From Lewinellaceae bacterium (GTDB lineage: Bacteria; Bacteroidota; Bacteroidia; Chitinophagales; Saprospiraceae): a stretch of 64,000 nt of DNA. Below, one piece after another: positions 8,024-19,300 of the stretch (positions are counted from its first letter, which is position 1; every line of letters starts with the position of its first letter). Under the pieces are notes generated by a model. It made no database searches and was not told the DNA's origin. It saw nothing but the letters and a program-made list of their open reading frames with translations. The position numbers and the translations under genes were made by a program. The DNA lies in the NCBI GenBank assembly GCA_016711435.1, contig JADJSY010000011.1, positions 62,001 through 126,000 on the forward strand, given 5' to 3'.

Positions 8024-9334
8024 ATGCAACATACATCCGACCATCCTTTTGAACGCTATATCCGCAATAAAATGCTTGCCTTGCGCAGAGCGCCTTCCGA
8101 CGACTTGTGGGAACGCATTGCTAGCCGGCAAAAGGCAGTGGTTCGGCGGCGTTTTGTAAGCAGGTTGCTGGTTCGTACCGGAATACTTCTGGGCGTAATT
8201 GCCTTGCTTTTCCGGGGGATAAAATGCCATTCAAACCAAAGCGCAGACACCATGCAGCTTGTTCAAAAATCGGGGGCCCTGATAGTGCCGCCGGCAGAGA
8301 ATGCGCCTTCTTTAGCGACGGTTCAAAGCCATATCCCCGCTTCTCAACCCATTTTACCAAATAGCAGCACAGATCAGGATATTTTGAAAAATCAGGAAAA
8401 ACAGAGGCGGCCGATCCCTTTTCAAACAAGGCAGTATGACACATCCAATAAGGTAGATTCAAAATGGATGATGGAAAAGAAAAAGGAACTGCCCGCTGTG
8501 CCTGTTTTGGGAAGCAGTATCGTTGCAGGTAATGTGACTGCGCAGGAATCGACTCAACCCGCGCCGGATACTGTTAGGCTTTTCAATTCCGATCATCCAT
8601 TATCACCTTTAACTGCTGCTCGCATAGCGCTATCCCAAAATCCCGCAAAATTCAAATTAAATACATTTTTCTACCTCCCTGCAGCTCCCGTTATTCGGCC
8701 GGATCGCGCAAAAAAATGGCAATACGGTGTTGCATTCTCGTCAGGTAAATTACACAAATCGGGCAACTGGGAAAGCAGTTACCTCAGCACAGGCCTACAG
8801 GTACAATATCGCCTGACCAAAAAAATTCACCTCTTCGGCGGGCTGGAATGGGTACAGGGCAAATGCCGGTTTGACGCTCAATCTGACATCGGAGGCGTTC
8901 GTGGGTTTTCCAGGAGTCAATTCCCTTTCATCCCTCCTTTTCCCCAGGGGCCGCCCCCTCCCCCAGCCCTGGATTTCTATGTTCAGTCGCATTGGAACGG
9001 GCTTTCCATACCTCTTGGGGTAACACTATATCGGAAATCGCCTTATCAGCGATTTGACTGGGTGTTGCGCGCTTTTTACAAACCGCAGTTCGCTCTGTTG
9101 CGAAAAAACGAGGTGTGGGCGCCCCTGACCTCGTTGGACAAACAACTTTTTGAAACCAAAAAACAAGCGCTGCGCGCGGGCTGGATTGGCGCGCAGGCTG
9201 GATTGGATGGCCATTTGGGCCGTCGACTGCATGTTGAATTGACCCTCAATGCGGAACAAGCCTTGCAACCGGTTAACCTGGAACAGGTCAACTACCAGGC
9301 ATTTTCGCTTCGATTAGCCGTTTTCCGGCGCTGA
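8024..9334 (+). CDS. Membrane protein paired with ECF sigma factor; anti-sigma-like N-terminus and beta-barrel-like C-terminus
   Basis: This 436-residue protein has a cytoplasmic stretch of about 45 residues (HPFERYIRNKMLALRRAPSD, then DLWERIASRQ), one transmembrane helix at about residues 48-63 (LLVRTGILLGVIALLF), a low-complexity periplasmic linker, and a C-terminal region of about 190 residues with alternating aromatic and polar residues (WQYGVAFSSGKLH, LSTGLQVQYRL) ending in LAVFRR, like an outer-membrane beta-barrel. The layout matches the product of 58608-60359, including the short motif P-S/A-S-D-x-x-W-x-R-I at about residues 24-32. I infer that it senses an envelope signal and controls the upstream sigma factor. 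It has no recognised anti-sigma domain, so that role is unproven. The ATG at 8024 is preceded by 98 bp of spacer after the sigma stop. Confidence 0.7.
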   Translation: MQHTSDHPFERYIRNKMLALRRAPSDDLWERIASRQKAVVRRRFVSRLLVRTGILLGVIALLFRGIKCHSNQSADTMQLVQKSGALIVPPAENAPSLATVQSHIPASQPILPNSSTDQDILKNQEKQRRPIPFQTRQYDTSNKVDSKWMMEKKKELPAVPVLGSSIVAGNVTAQESTQPAPDTVRLFNSDHPLSPLTAARIALSQNPAKFKLNTFFYLPAAPVIRPDRAKKWQYGVAFSSGKLHKSGNWESSYLSTGLQVQYRLTKKIHLFGGLEWVQGKCRFDAQSDIGGVRGFSRSQFPFIPPFPQGPPPPPALDFYVQSHWNGLSIPLGVTLYRKSPYQRFDWVLRAFYKPQFALLRKNEVWAPLTSLDKQLFETKKQALRAGWIGAQAGLDGHLGRRLHVELTLNAEQALQPVNLEQVNYQAFSLRLAVFRR

Positions 9335-9496
9335 TCCCCTAATGTTGCATTAAACCCGGCAACGGCCATAAGTATTTGAAAATCAATACTATGGAAGTGC
9401 CTTGTGTATACCGTTCACGCGGCTGTACCGGCTGTGTATTGCCCCTGCCCTTCTTTCCTTTCAAACAACACATTTGCTCTACTTACTTTTTTTACT

Positions 9497-11857
9497 ATGG
9501 AAATTCGGATAAAAACACTGGCTGTTACTGCCCTCGCCATTTTTGCGTTAAGCAATACCCTGTTTGCTCAAAATTACCGGCAGACGGTCAAAGGCATCGT
9601 GCTGGATAAAAACCTTCAGGAACCTTTACCCGGCACAACTGTCCGGATCGAAACCGGCGACACCCTGCTGCAAACCATTACGGATACTGCCGGCCGTTTC
9701 CGCATCGGGCAGGTACCGATTGGGCGGCATAACATCGCCGCGATTCGTCTGGGATATAAAGTATTGATCCGAACGGATATTGCCGTACAAACCGGCAAAG
9801 AAACGGATATCACCATGGAAATGGAAGAACAACTGCTTGCTTCCAAAGAAGTAGTGGTGCGTGGAAAATCCGAACAATTCGATCCATTGAACCCCTTTGC
9901 GGTGAACAGCGCCCGGTCTTTTTCGGTGGAGGAAACGCAGCGTTATGCCGCCGCCGCCAATGACCCCGCGCGAATGGCCTCCGCATTTGCAGGCGTAGCA
10001 GTACCGGGCGACGACAACAATACAATCGTCATCCGGGGCAATGCGCCAAATGGACTATTGTGGCGGCTGGAAGGAATTGATATTCCCAATCCCAATCACT
10101 TTTCCAATGCAGGCGCTACCGGCGGCGCTATATCGGTGCTCAGTGCGCAGGTTTTGGGGAGTTCCGATTTTTTTACCGGGGCATTTCCGGCGGATTATGG
10201 CAATGCCCTGTCCGGCGTGTTCGACCTGAAATTGCGCAAAGGCAATACGGAACGGAAGGAATTTACTTTTCAGGCGGGGCTGCTCGGGCTGGAAGCAGCC
10301 ATGGAAGGCCCTTTACATGCCGGTCGTCAAAAGGGGTCTTTCTTATTTAATTACCGGTTCTCTTCTTTGTACCTGTTGTCAAAAATGGGTATCGAGATAG
10401 GAGATGTCAAAACCAAATTCCAGGATATTTCCTTTAACACCTGGCTGACAACCGGCAAATTCGGCGAACTTTCCTTTTTTGGCGTTGCCGGGATCAGCGC
10501 TGAAAAACTACCGGGGCAACCCGATTCCGTCGTTTGGCGAAGGCGCCCCGATCAACGCTTCAACAGTCTGTTCAGGGCCGATATGGGCGTACTCGGTTTG
10601 TCGCACCAAATGAGGTGGGGAAATACGCATTGGAAACAGGTTTTGGCCTGGTCCGGAGGGAATAACATCGATCAATTCGAGCGCTACCGGGATGATTATA
10701 CCTTGCAGCCAATTTCTATTTTGGAACACCGGCAGAAGCGGCTCACTTATTCTTCCGTTTTGAATCATAAATTCAGTGCCCGGCATTTCATACGCGGTGG
10801 TTGTTATGCGACGGCTCATCATTTTCAACTTGCCCAATCTATTTTTAATCCGGTCATTGATCGTGCTGTAGAAACGATCAACAGAAAAGGTAAAACAGCC
10901 ACGTTGAATGCCTTTTTTCAATGGCAATACCGACCGGTTGAGCAATTAACATTCAATACCGGCATACATACTTTTTTTCTGTTTCTCAATGGGAAAAAGT
11001 CGATAGAACCGAGGGCCTCCGTGAAGTATGTTTTCAAGTCGGGGCAATCCCTCGGATTCAGTTATGGACTGCACACGCAGATGCAGCCGATCGGCGTCTA
11101 TTTTTCAGAAGACAGCACCGGAATGCGGCTCAATCCGAACCTGGATTTGACTAAATCGCGGCATTTTGTAGCCAGTTATAACCTCAAATTGGGTCGATTC
11201 TGGCAATTTAAAACGGAGTTATATGCCCAGAATTTATCGCAGGCGCCTGTAAGTGCAACATCTGAAAATTCCTATTCCCTGCTGAACGAGATGGATGGTT
11301 TTGCCGATGGGGCACTTGTCAATGCCGGGCGGGGGCGCAATTACGGTCTGGAAATCAGCCTGGAACGCCCGCTTGCCACAGGATTTTACCTGCTTTTTTC
11401 AACTTCCCTGTATCAGTCGAAGTATCAAGGATCAGACGGAATATGGCGCAATACACGTTACAATGGCAACCAACTGATCAACTTTGTTTGTGGCAAGGAA
11501 TGGGACTGGAACAGAAGAAAGCGGCAAAGAAGCGTTGCACTGAACCTCAAAGTCACCTATTTCGGCGGGTTGCGTGAGGCTCCCATTGACGTGGCAGCAT
11601 CCGGGCAAATCGGGTTCACAGTTCGGGATTATCAGCATGATTTTGAATTTCAACTTCCCGCCTATTTTCGGATCGACCCGGGTTTCCGCATCAAAAGACA
11701 CTATGCACACGCCACCGCCACTTTTTTTATCGATATACAAAATGCTACCAACAGGCTCAACGTCCGCAGCAGTTTTTACCATCCGCTATCCAAAGCAATT
11801 GATTTCAATTACCAGGAGGGTTTAATACCTATTATGGGCTACAAAGTGGAGTTTTGA
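9497..11857 (+). CDS. TonB-dependent receptor with carboxypeptidase-regulatory-like domain
   Basis: The 786-residue outer-membrane receptor begins with a signal peptide (MEIRIKTLAVTALAIFALSN, cleaved near LFAQ). It is followed by a CarboxypepD_reg-like beta-sandwich (VKGIVLDKNLQEPLPGTTVR, DTAGRFRIGQVPIG), a plug domain (VVVRGKSEQFDP, NTIVIRGNAPNGLLWRLEGI) and a beta-barrel that runs to the C-terminal aromatic residue (IMGYKVEF). The start was set at ATG 9497 because it gives a canonical signal peptide; in-frame starts further upstream give implausible N-termini. The 162-bp gap before it holds the 14-mer TTGAAAATCAATAC, also found 5' of the preceding gene. Transport of an unknown siderophore, sugar or peptide is likely. 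Confidence 0.88.
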   Translation: MEIRIKTLAVTALAIFALSNTLFAQNYRQTVKGIVLDKNLQEPLPGTTVRIETGDTLLQTITDTAGRFRIGQVPIGRHNIAAIRLGYKVLIRTDIAVQTGKETDITMEMEEQLLASKEVVVRGKSEQFDPLNPFAVNSARSFSVEETQRYAAAANDPARMASAFAGVAVPGDDNNTIVIRGNAPNGLLWRLEGIDIPNPNHFSNAGATGGAISVLSAQVLGSSDFFTGAFPADYGNALSGVFDLKLRKGNTERKEFTFQAGLLGLEAAMEGPLHAGRQKGSFLFNYRFSSLYLLSKMGIEIGDVKTKFQDISFNTWLTTGKFGELSFFGVAGISAEKLPGQPDSVVWRRRPDQRFNSLFRADMGVLGLSHQMRWGNTHWKQVLAWSGGNNIDQFERYRDDYTLQPISILEHRQKRLTYSSVLNHKFSARHFIRGGCYATAHHFQLAQSIFNPVIDRAVETINRKGKTATLNAFFQWQYRPVEQLTFNTGIHTFFLFLNGKKSIEPRASVKYVFKSGQSLGFSYGLHTQMQPIGVYFSEDSTGMRLNPNLDLTKSRHFVASYNLKLGRFWQFKTELYAQNLSQAPVSATSENSYSLLNEMDGFADGALVNAGRGRNYGLEISLERPLATGFYLLFSTSLYQSKYQGSDGIWRNTRYNGNQLINFVCGKEWDWNRRKRQRSVALNLKVTYFGGLREAPIDVAASGQIGFTVRDYQHDFEFQLPAYFRIDPGFRIKRHYAHATATFFIDIQNATNRLNVRSSFYHPLSKAIDFNYQEGLIPIMGYKVEF

Positions 11858-11884
11858 AGCGAAGTGCTGCGGCTACGAGCCACG

Positions 11885-11926
11885 ACTTCGTACTACCGAC
11901 TTTGGACCAATAAAAACGATCGTTTT
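11885..11926. repeat. Short heptamer array and palindrome between convergent genes
   Basis: Three 7-bp units beginning with ACT (ACTTCGT, ACTACCG, ACTTTGG; 11885-11905) are followed by the perfect palindrome AAAACGATCGTTTT (11913-11926). Both lie between the convergent stops of the receptor (11857) and the hydrolase (11939). The same ACT-initial unit family recurs at 13189-13241. Confidence 0.6.
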
Positions 11927-11938
11927 CAAAAACAGTTT

Positions 11939-13033
11939 CTACGCGATTCCCACCCACCATGCTGAAAAAACCTGGCCCTCATCATTCAAATCCACCTTTT
12001 CCCCAATCAAAGGATGCAACAGCGGCATACCGGCATTTTTGGCAGCTACCGTTACCCGGATCATCGGCTCGTCCCAGGCGTGGCTGGACAAGGGGAACTT
12101 GCCCCAATGCACCGGCAAAAGTCGTTTTGCGCCCAAGTCCTGCGCTGCCTGCACGACTTCCTCGGGCATCATGTGGATGTATTTCCAGTTCTTGTTGTAC
12201 TGCCCGCATTCCAGGATGACGAGATCGAAAGGCCCGTGCGCAGCGCCAATTTCTGCAAAATGGGTGTCGTAACCGCTGTCGCCGCCGATAAAAATCCGCA
12301 GCGTGGGTGTTTGCAGCACGAAGGCCGTCCACAAGGCTTTGTTGCGCACGAGTCCGCGACCTGAAAAGTGGCGGGCAGGGGCAGTGTGCGCCGAAAAGCC
12401 GTCGTTCAGGGTAATGGCTTCGTTCCAGTCTTTTTCGATAATTCTGGAATGTTCAAAACCCCAGCGCTCCAGGTGCTCGGCTATGCCGAGGCTGCAAATT
12501 ACCTGGCCGATCCTGGGCTTGAGTTGCACAATTGTCGGGTAATCCAGGTGATCCCAATGGTCATGTGAGACAAACAGGTACTCGATGTCAGGTATGTCGG
12601 CAACAGCGTAAACATCCGTTCCCCTGAAACTGGGCATAAAGGACCGAATGGGCGCCGCGGCGCCGCTCAGCACCGGGTCCACCAGGATGCGTTTGCCGTC
12701 TACCTGCATAAAATAGGAGGAATGTCCGAACCACACCAGCACGTTATCAGAAGGCTCCAGCGCGTGCAGGTCTGTTTTCAGAGCAGGCAATGCGACGGCA
12801 GGTTTCACCCTTGTTTTTTTGCCGAACAGCACTTCGCGCATTACTTTCGGATAGGTTGCACCTTCCGTGAAGTTGGGCGTAGGACTCAGGTTTTGAAAAG
12901 CACCTTCACGGAAATGCGGCGATTTTTTCACACGCTCCAGGCGCTCGCCGGATGGTGTGCGGCCGAATTTCGACTGCTTTAGATAGATAAATACAGCCAG
13001 GACAAAAGCAAGAAGGGTAATGAGCAACAACAT
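11939..13033 (-). CDS. MBL-fold metallo-hydrolase (UlaG/NAPE-PLD-like)
   Basis: The 364-residue protein has an N-terminal hydrophobic anchor (LLLITLLAFVLAVFIYL) and a metallo-beta-lactamase fold with the metal-binding motif HxHxDH at residues 157-162 (SHDHWDHLD). Later metal ligands are the Asp in FIGGDSGYD and the His in LLPVHWGKF. The segments VWFGHSSYFMQVDGKRILVD and MPSFRGTDVYAVADIPDIEY are typical of the group containing UlaG-like and N-acyl-phosphatidylethanolamine phospholipase D-like enzymes. The substrate cannot be read from sequence; a membrane lipid or phosphodiester is plausible given the N-terminal anchor. It is convergent with the TonB receptor and is transcribed in the same direction as the giant locus. 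Confidence 0.88.
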   Translation of the reverse strand: MLLLITLLAFVLAVFIYLKQSKFGRTPSGERLERVKKSPHFREGAFQNLSPTPNFTEGATYPKVMREVLFGKKTRVKPAVALPALKTDLHALEPSDNVLVWFGHSSYFMQVDGKRILVDPVLSGAAAPIRSFMPSFRGTDVYAVADIPDIEYLFVSHDHWDHLDYPTIVQLKPRIGQVICSLGIAEHLERWGFEHSRIIEKDWNEAITLNDGFSAHTAPARHFSGRGLVRNKALWTAFVLQTPTLRIFIGGDSGYDTHFAEIGAAHGPFDLVILECGQYNKNWKYIHMMPEEVVQAAQDLGAKRLLPVHWGKFPLSSHAWDEPMIRVTVAAKNAGMPLLHPLIGEKVDLNDEGQVFSAWWVGIA

Positions 13034-13188
13034 AGTTATCCGTTATCAGTGTTGATAATCAAGCATTTACAAGCATTTAACCTAAAGGATTATTTCCCAA
13101 GATTCGCATGATATACCAAAAAGAACAAAGCTATCAACGAATAATCTGAGGTTTGGTTTTGGGGTATCCGCAACGATGCCCTTTCGCG

Positions 13189-13241
13189 ACTTCGCACTTC
13201 GCACTGCCGACTTCGCACTATAGACTGCCGACTTCGGACTT
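13189..13241. repeat. Heptamer tandem array ACTTCGC-type
   Basis: Seven consecutive 7-bp units all begin with ACT (ACTTCGC, ACTTCGC, ACTGCCG, ACTTCGC, ACTATAG, ACTGCCG, ACTTCGG) and a partial eighth follows. The array lies just 3' of the terminator of the giant gene, in an otherwise featureless gap of about 270 bp. Confidence 0.85.
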
Positions 13242-13243
13242 AT

Positions 13244-13277
13244 AAAAAAACCCGCCTCGTAGGGAACGAGGCGGGTT
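13244..13277 (-). terminator. Intrinsic terminator of the giant surface-protein gene
   Basis: AACCCGCCTCGT (13249-13260) and ACGAGGCGGGTT (13266-13277) form a perfect 12-bp GC-rich stem with a 5-nt loop. On the minus strand the stem is followed by a run of seven T (13250-13244). It starts 30 bp after the stop codon of the minus-strand gene that ends at 13307. Confidence 0.9.
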
Positions 13278-13306
13278 GATTACACTCCATCAGAAAATGT
13301 TCATGG

Positions 13307-16300
13307 TCAATCGCGAGTTTGTATCATGGTCCTTGTAGCGGAATTAGTCGGTGTTGTCACTTTGTAGTACAGTACTCCGTTAGCGTCCAACTCCCGGCCT
13401 TCCAGCGTAACGGCGTTGTAACCTTTCGCATAGTCGCCTTTTTGTGTATGCAGCAGTCGGCCGGTTTCATCAAAGACAGACAGTGTGGCGGTCGTTGCTT
13501 CCGGCAGGAAGAATCCGATCACAGTGCGGTCGATGAATGGGTTCGGCTGGTTCTGGTACAATTCAAAACGCTGTGCGGCTAAGGTAACGCCACCGTCTTT
13601 TTCATGGAATCGGAAGCCGATCTGCATCTGTTCGTTGCCGGGGCTGTAAGCCTCCGCTTTCGTGATGCTGCCGGATACTGCGAGCATATCGCTGATCTTG
13701 CCTGCTGTTGTTGCGCGGAAGCGAATAGCAAAGTTTGCATGACCGCCGACGCTCCAACTGGTTGTTACAGCCTGTCTGGAGGCGAACACTGCGAAGTTCG
13801 TAGCATCCATCTGCTCGCCCGGCAGGATTTCCAGTACTTCCAGATTACCGGTGTTCATTGTGAACTGGTAACCTTTCACTTGTTCCGCAGTAGCAAACGA
13901 TACGGTAAACGTTTCGCCAGCCTGTACCATCCGGTCATCCACATCGAACAACAACATACCCTGCGAACGTTCCTGAACACTCATCAGGCTGTTCGGAAGC
14001 GCGGAGTTATTCAGGTCTCCGATTTTCACAGCGATGAAGTCATCCGCCATATGGTCGCTTGCAATGTTTTCGAAAGATTTGTTTTCCGGGAACACCGACT
14101 CGAACGGATTCAGCGGGTTCGGGAATACATAATCGTGATCTACAAAGCGCCAGGAGGTGTTATTCGGCAGATCGGTGTAAATACCCAGTATCAGTTTGCG
14201 CAGTTCGATAATATCGAATGTCGTGACAGAACCGCTTCTGTTCGCGTCCGCAGCAATCAGTTTGTACGGAGAATTCAGCAGTTCCAATGCCAGGATGTGT
14301 TTTTCCAGCACTACCAGGTCGTACGTTGTAACCCCGTTGGATGGATTATCATCTTTCGTAGGCGTCAGCGTATAATTCGCACCCATCGGCAATGAATGGT
14401 CGAACATAAAGTGGCCGTCGTCGTCTGTCAGGTAGATAGCCTCCACATTCGGTTGTTCCAGCATCTGACCTTCCAGTTCGACATAACCTTCTTCTACCAT
14501 TTCGCCTTCTTCCGTCATCAGCAAGCCTGCTACCGATGCATTGTCATCCGTTACCTGGGTGAGTACACTGATCGTGAACTCTTCCGTATCGGAACATGCA
14601 CCCAAAGTAGCGGTTACGGTAACGGTAGCGGCGCCAACGGTCGTATTGAACGGCAGGATAAGCGGCAGGAGACTGGTTGCAGTTCCGTTTGCCAAACCTA
14701 CCGATGCACCGCCTGTCCAACTGAAGTCAGCACCCCAGGTTGTTGTTTGCAGTACAATCGGGCCGAGCTGCGTGCCTGCATTCACAGGGCCGTAGTTCGG
14801 AATCGGAATGATCGAGAACGGAATGGCGTCTTCTACTTCCGCAGTACTTACTGCCGTACAAGCATTGCCATCTGTAACAGTTACCGTGTATACGCCTGCT
14901 TCCAGGTCGACAATGGTAGAACTGGTGACTGCGCCTGGGCCGGTGGTTACGCCGGTCGACCATACGAATTTGTAATTCGCAGGACCATCAGTGATCGTTG
15001 CAGTGATCGCACCTGATTGTGAACCTGTACAAGTATTATCGGTGACATTCAGGGCAACACCCGGGCTGGACAATACGACTAATTGCAGAATATCCACGTC
15101 GTAGCAACCGGAAGCATTTTCAACACGCGCCCAAATGTATTTGGTTGCGGAGTTGTAAGATGCCGGCAGCGGGCTTGTACCCAGTGCTGCTTGTGACTGC
15201 GAGTCGTAGTACGTTACGGTCAATCCGCTTACGCCGTTTGTTACCTGCGCGTTTGCATTGTTCAAGTTGAAGGTACCCATCATTCCGTCGAATACATCCG
15301 GGCAAACTTTTAGTACACCCACATGTGCGACCGGCAGCGGATTCACTTGCAGCGAAACCGGCACTACCTGTATGCCACCACCGCCAGATACCACGCGAGC
15401 GTATATCTGTGTGCCGTTGGCGCCGGTGTACGGGCTGGAAAGACTGCCCTGACCGTTTTGTGCCTGTGCGGCTGTGAGGTGGTAGGTCACTGTTGCGTTA
15501 CCACTTGGATCCACTTCATCATCTGCTTCTGTCAGGTTAAACTGTCCGAGGTTCGATCCTGCTTCGATCGCGCATGCTTCCAGATGAGCCAGGTTGTCGG
15601 ATACGAAACCGGCATCCAGCGTATGGTCGCTGCATCCTGCCATGCCTGTTGTGTAGGCGATGGCCGGGAAATCGTTCCAGGGTTTGTTCGCTGCATCTGC
15701 AATGGTAGCATCCGAATCATTCCAGTCGCTGTGCCAGCCTGCGCCGACATTTGCGATGGTCAGTTCGTATTCTGTGCCATTCACGGTCAATTTGCCCGTC
15801 GTCGTATTGAACTGGTTGACGGAACCATTCGTACCGAATACGATCTGGTAAGCCGTCAGCGGATGAATACTATCGCGACCCGGTGTGGAAATCCAGTTTT
15901 GACCTGGCGTTCCGATACCGGTGAAGTAGTATTCACCTTTCGCGTTCGTAGTTGTCGTAGCCAGCAACGCGTTGCTTGTGGCGTCGTAGAGGCTTACCGT
16001 TACACCCGGGATCGGGTTTTCGCAGGCATCCTGTACGCCGTCGGCATTGGCGTCGTTCCAGACATAGTTACCGATCTGAATCGGCGCTGCTTCACAAAGC
16101 GCTTCGAGGTCGCCGATACTGTTGGCCATACCAATACCTACGGTGTTGGCAGTCGGGTCGAGCAGTGTGAGGTCGTTGCGGGTCGTGTTACCTAATTTCA
16201 GGTCGTAGTACACGATACCGCCGCCGAAGTTGTATTCCGAAGTGTTCGGGTTGTTGATCGCACTCAGCAGTTCGTCTTCACCCGGCACGTACAACAGGCC

Positions 16301-19300
16301 GCCGCAATCGGCGTCTAGGTGTGTGAAACGGGTGTTGTCGTAGAAGTACTCACCGCCACCCAGGCCGTCGTTGGAGTTCGGACCGAACAGGCTGGTGCGG
16401 TTAAGACCAGGCACCGTGCCGTTGTTTTCGAGCGTCCAAACGCCGTTGACCGGGTAAGCAGCAATCACATCGCCGCCTGCGCTGGCAGAAATCGGATTGC
16501 CTACTGCTGTTGTCGGACGGTGCTGACGGTAGCCGAACTGGTGACCCGTGCGGTCCATCATGGCCACAACCATCATGCCTTCGCGGGTAATTTCAATATC
16601 GGAAATCAGCGCCTGACCGCGGCAGCGGAATTCAGCACCGGTCGGGCCGCCACCTACAATTTCAAAGTTGCCGTCGAAAATAGCGGATGGTTCGCCGGAA
16701 CCGGTATTCGCCACTAAGTTGCGTTCCGTATATACATCTACCCAGGTTTCCCATTCGCGGCATTGTGCCAGGTTCTGGTTTACACTGCCCACAATATCAC
16801 CGTGGTTGTAGTTCGGAGCGTGCAGATCCCAACTTAGGATCATTTTCCACATATTTTTCTTCACATCATACTCGTGTACGGATGCAGAAAGATCTGTGGC
16901 AGCGCCGCTGTTTTCACCGGTACATACACCGCCTACATAGATTTTGTTGCGGTTTGCTTTCACTGCCAGCGGACGGAACACACCGTTGTCGCAGGTTGGC
17001 GCAGAAGCAATCGCCAGTTCGGTCGATGTCGGCGTAGTCAGTACATCGTCTATGCGCACCAGGGTGCGGTTGAACAAGTTGATCGTCCACAGGGTATTTT
17101 CATCATCACTGATGTCGATGTCGCCCAGACCCACTTTACCAATTTTTGCAAAGGCATCAGTGTCCATACTTGGAGCGTTCGGCGCACCCAAATCAGCAGG
17201 GCGAATGACACTGCCGACATTCGGTACGGTGTACAATGCTACTACCTGCGGATTGATCGTATCGCTGTAATCTATGCGATAGATACCACCCAGACCGAGC
17301 GAGCCGAGACCTACGTGGCGTTTCAGGAATGCCGAGCCGTATAGGTAATGGCGGGAGCGGTCGTATGCCAGGCCGTATACCGAACCGACGAGTTCATTGG
17401 CTTCAATGTCTCCGAATATCTCCGTGCGGTCGATAGCGTTGTACGGTACCAGGCCGATCACAGTGGAAGTTACGTCGTCCGTTTTACCCTGCGCGAAGCA
17501 AGAGAACGCGATGTCAGGCGCATTCTGGCAGTAGTCGCCAGGATAGAAGAAGCCCACTTTCACATTGCAATTTGCCGACTCGATAAACTGTACGGTTGAG
17601 CCGCTTTGCGTACCGACAAATGCAGGTTTGATCCAGCAGGAGTCGACCACCGGTACAAATTCCACGCGATACGGGAAGTTGCCGAGGTTCGGGAACGTGT
17701 AAGCGCCATTCGCATCGGTCCAGACAGAGTCGACCGGAACCGGAATATTGCATTCGTAGAGGTAAACCAGTACGCTATCCAGACCGGGTTCCGTATCGGC
17801 CATAAAGCCGTCCGTATTGTAGTCATTGAATACCACGCCACCGATATTACCGCCGATAGAAGCGCCGGTTACACCGGTACAGCCATTGGCGTCTGTCAGG
17901 GTGATGGAGTATGTTCCTGCGCCTACATTTGAAATGGTAAACATGTTGCCATTGGCCACGCCGTTGCCGGTGATCGTGCCGTTGCTCCATGTATAGGTGT
18001 AAGAAGGTGTACCGTTGGTAACATTTACAATAATGTTTCCGGTGGAACTGCCTTCACAACCCACCGCACCGGATGCAATGGCTGTAGCAACGATCGAGCT
18101 GATCGGCTGTACCACCGTCGTTACCACTTCCGAACAACCATCGCTGCCGGTTACGGTGATGGAGTAGGTACCTTCAGACAGGCCGCCGATGACAAATTCA
18201 TGCGTCGTTGCCGTACCGGAACCACTTTCCGTGCCATTAGACCAGTTGTAAGTGTAGTTGGACATTCCGAAGAGTACACCCACCGTAATCTTGCCATCGT
18301 CGCCACCGCATACCGTTGCGCAGGTTGGTACCGCTGCAACAAACATTTCTGTCGGCGGCAACATGACTGCTGTCGTGGTTGCGGAACATCCGCCGGCATC
18401 CGTCACGGTAATCGTGTAACTGCCTGGCAGGAGACCCATTATTTTCACCGTATCCATTGTAACCGGGCCACCGTTGATCGGGCCGGTCCAGGAATAGGTG
18501 TAAGGAGCCGTTCCGCCATGGACGTAGATACCGAATTCACCATTGGTACCGGAGCAGGTTGGCGCGCAGACGTGTGTAGTCGTCAACTGGAGTGAGCCTC
18601 CACCGGAAGGTGGTACCACTACGGAAGTGGTGGCCGTACAGTTGAATGCATTTTTCACTGTAAAGGAGTAGAGTCCAGGGGCGAGTCCTGATACCGTAAA
18701 CGGTTCTGATACCGCCGTTCCGTTGCCGACATTGCTACCACTTACCCAATTGTATGTGTACGGGCCGGAGTTGCCGCCGGCAGTCACATCAATAGTTGCG
18801 GAGCCTGTTGTGCCGCCACAACCGGGGCCCGTTGCGGTTGCCGAGATGCTCAATGCCTGGAATTGCGTCACTATTACACTGGTTACAGCGGAACAGCCAT
18901 TCGCATCGGTAACGGTAATACTGATCGTACCGGCTGCCAGGTTGGTAATCACAAATGCCTGCATGTTAATACCGCCGAGTTGACCGCTGCCGCCATTGCT
19001 GTTTGTCCAGTTGTAAGCATAAGGCAGCGAACCGCCTGATACATTGACCTGAACCGTGCTGGCTGTGATACCGCAAGGTGTCGGAACAACCGTTGCAGCA
19101 ACCGTGATCGCACCGGACGTCGTTACATTCGCACAAGCGACGGCAGTACATCCATTAGCATCGGTAACCGTGATACAGTAGTTGCCACCGGCAAGACCTG
19201 ATACCGTGAATGGCTCGTTTTGAGCGGTACCGTTGCCCGCACCTGTCCAGGTGTAAGGAGCTGTACCGCCGGTTACATCTACAGTGATGGTACCGTTTGA

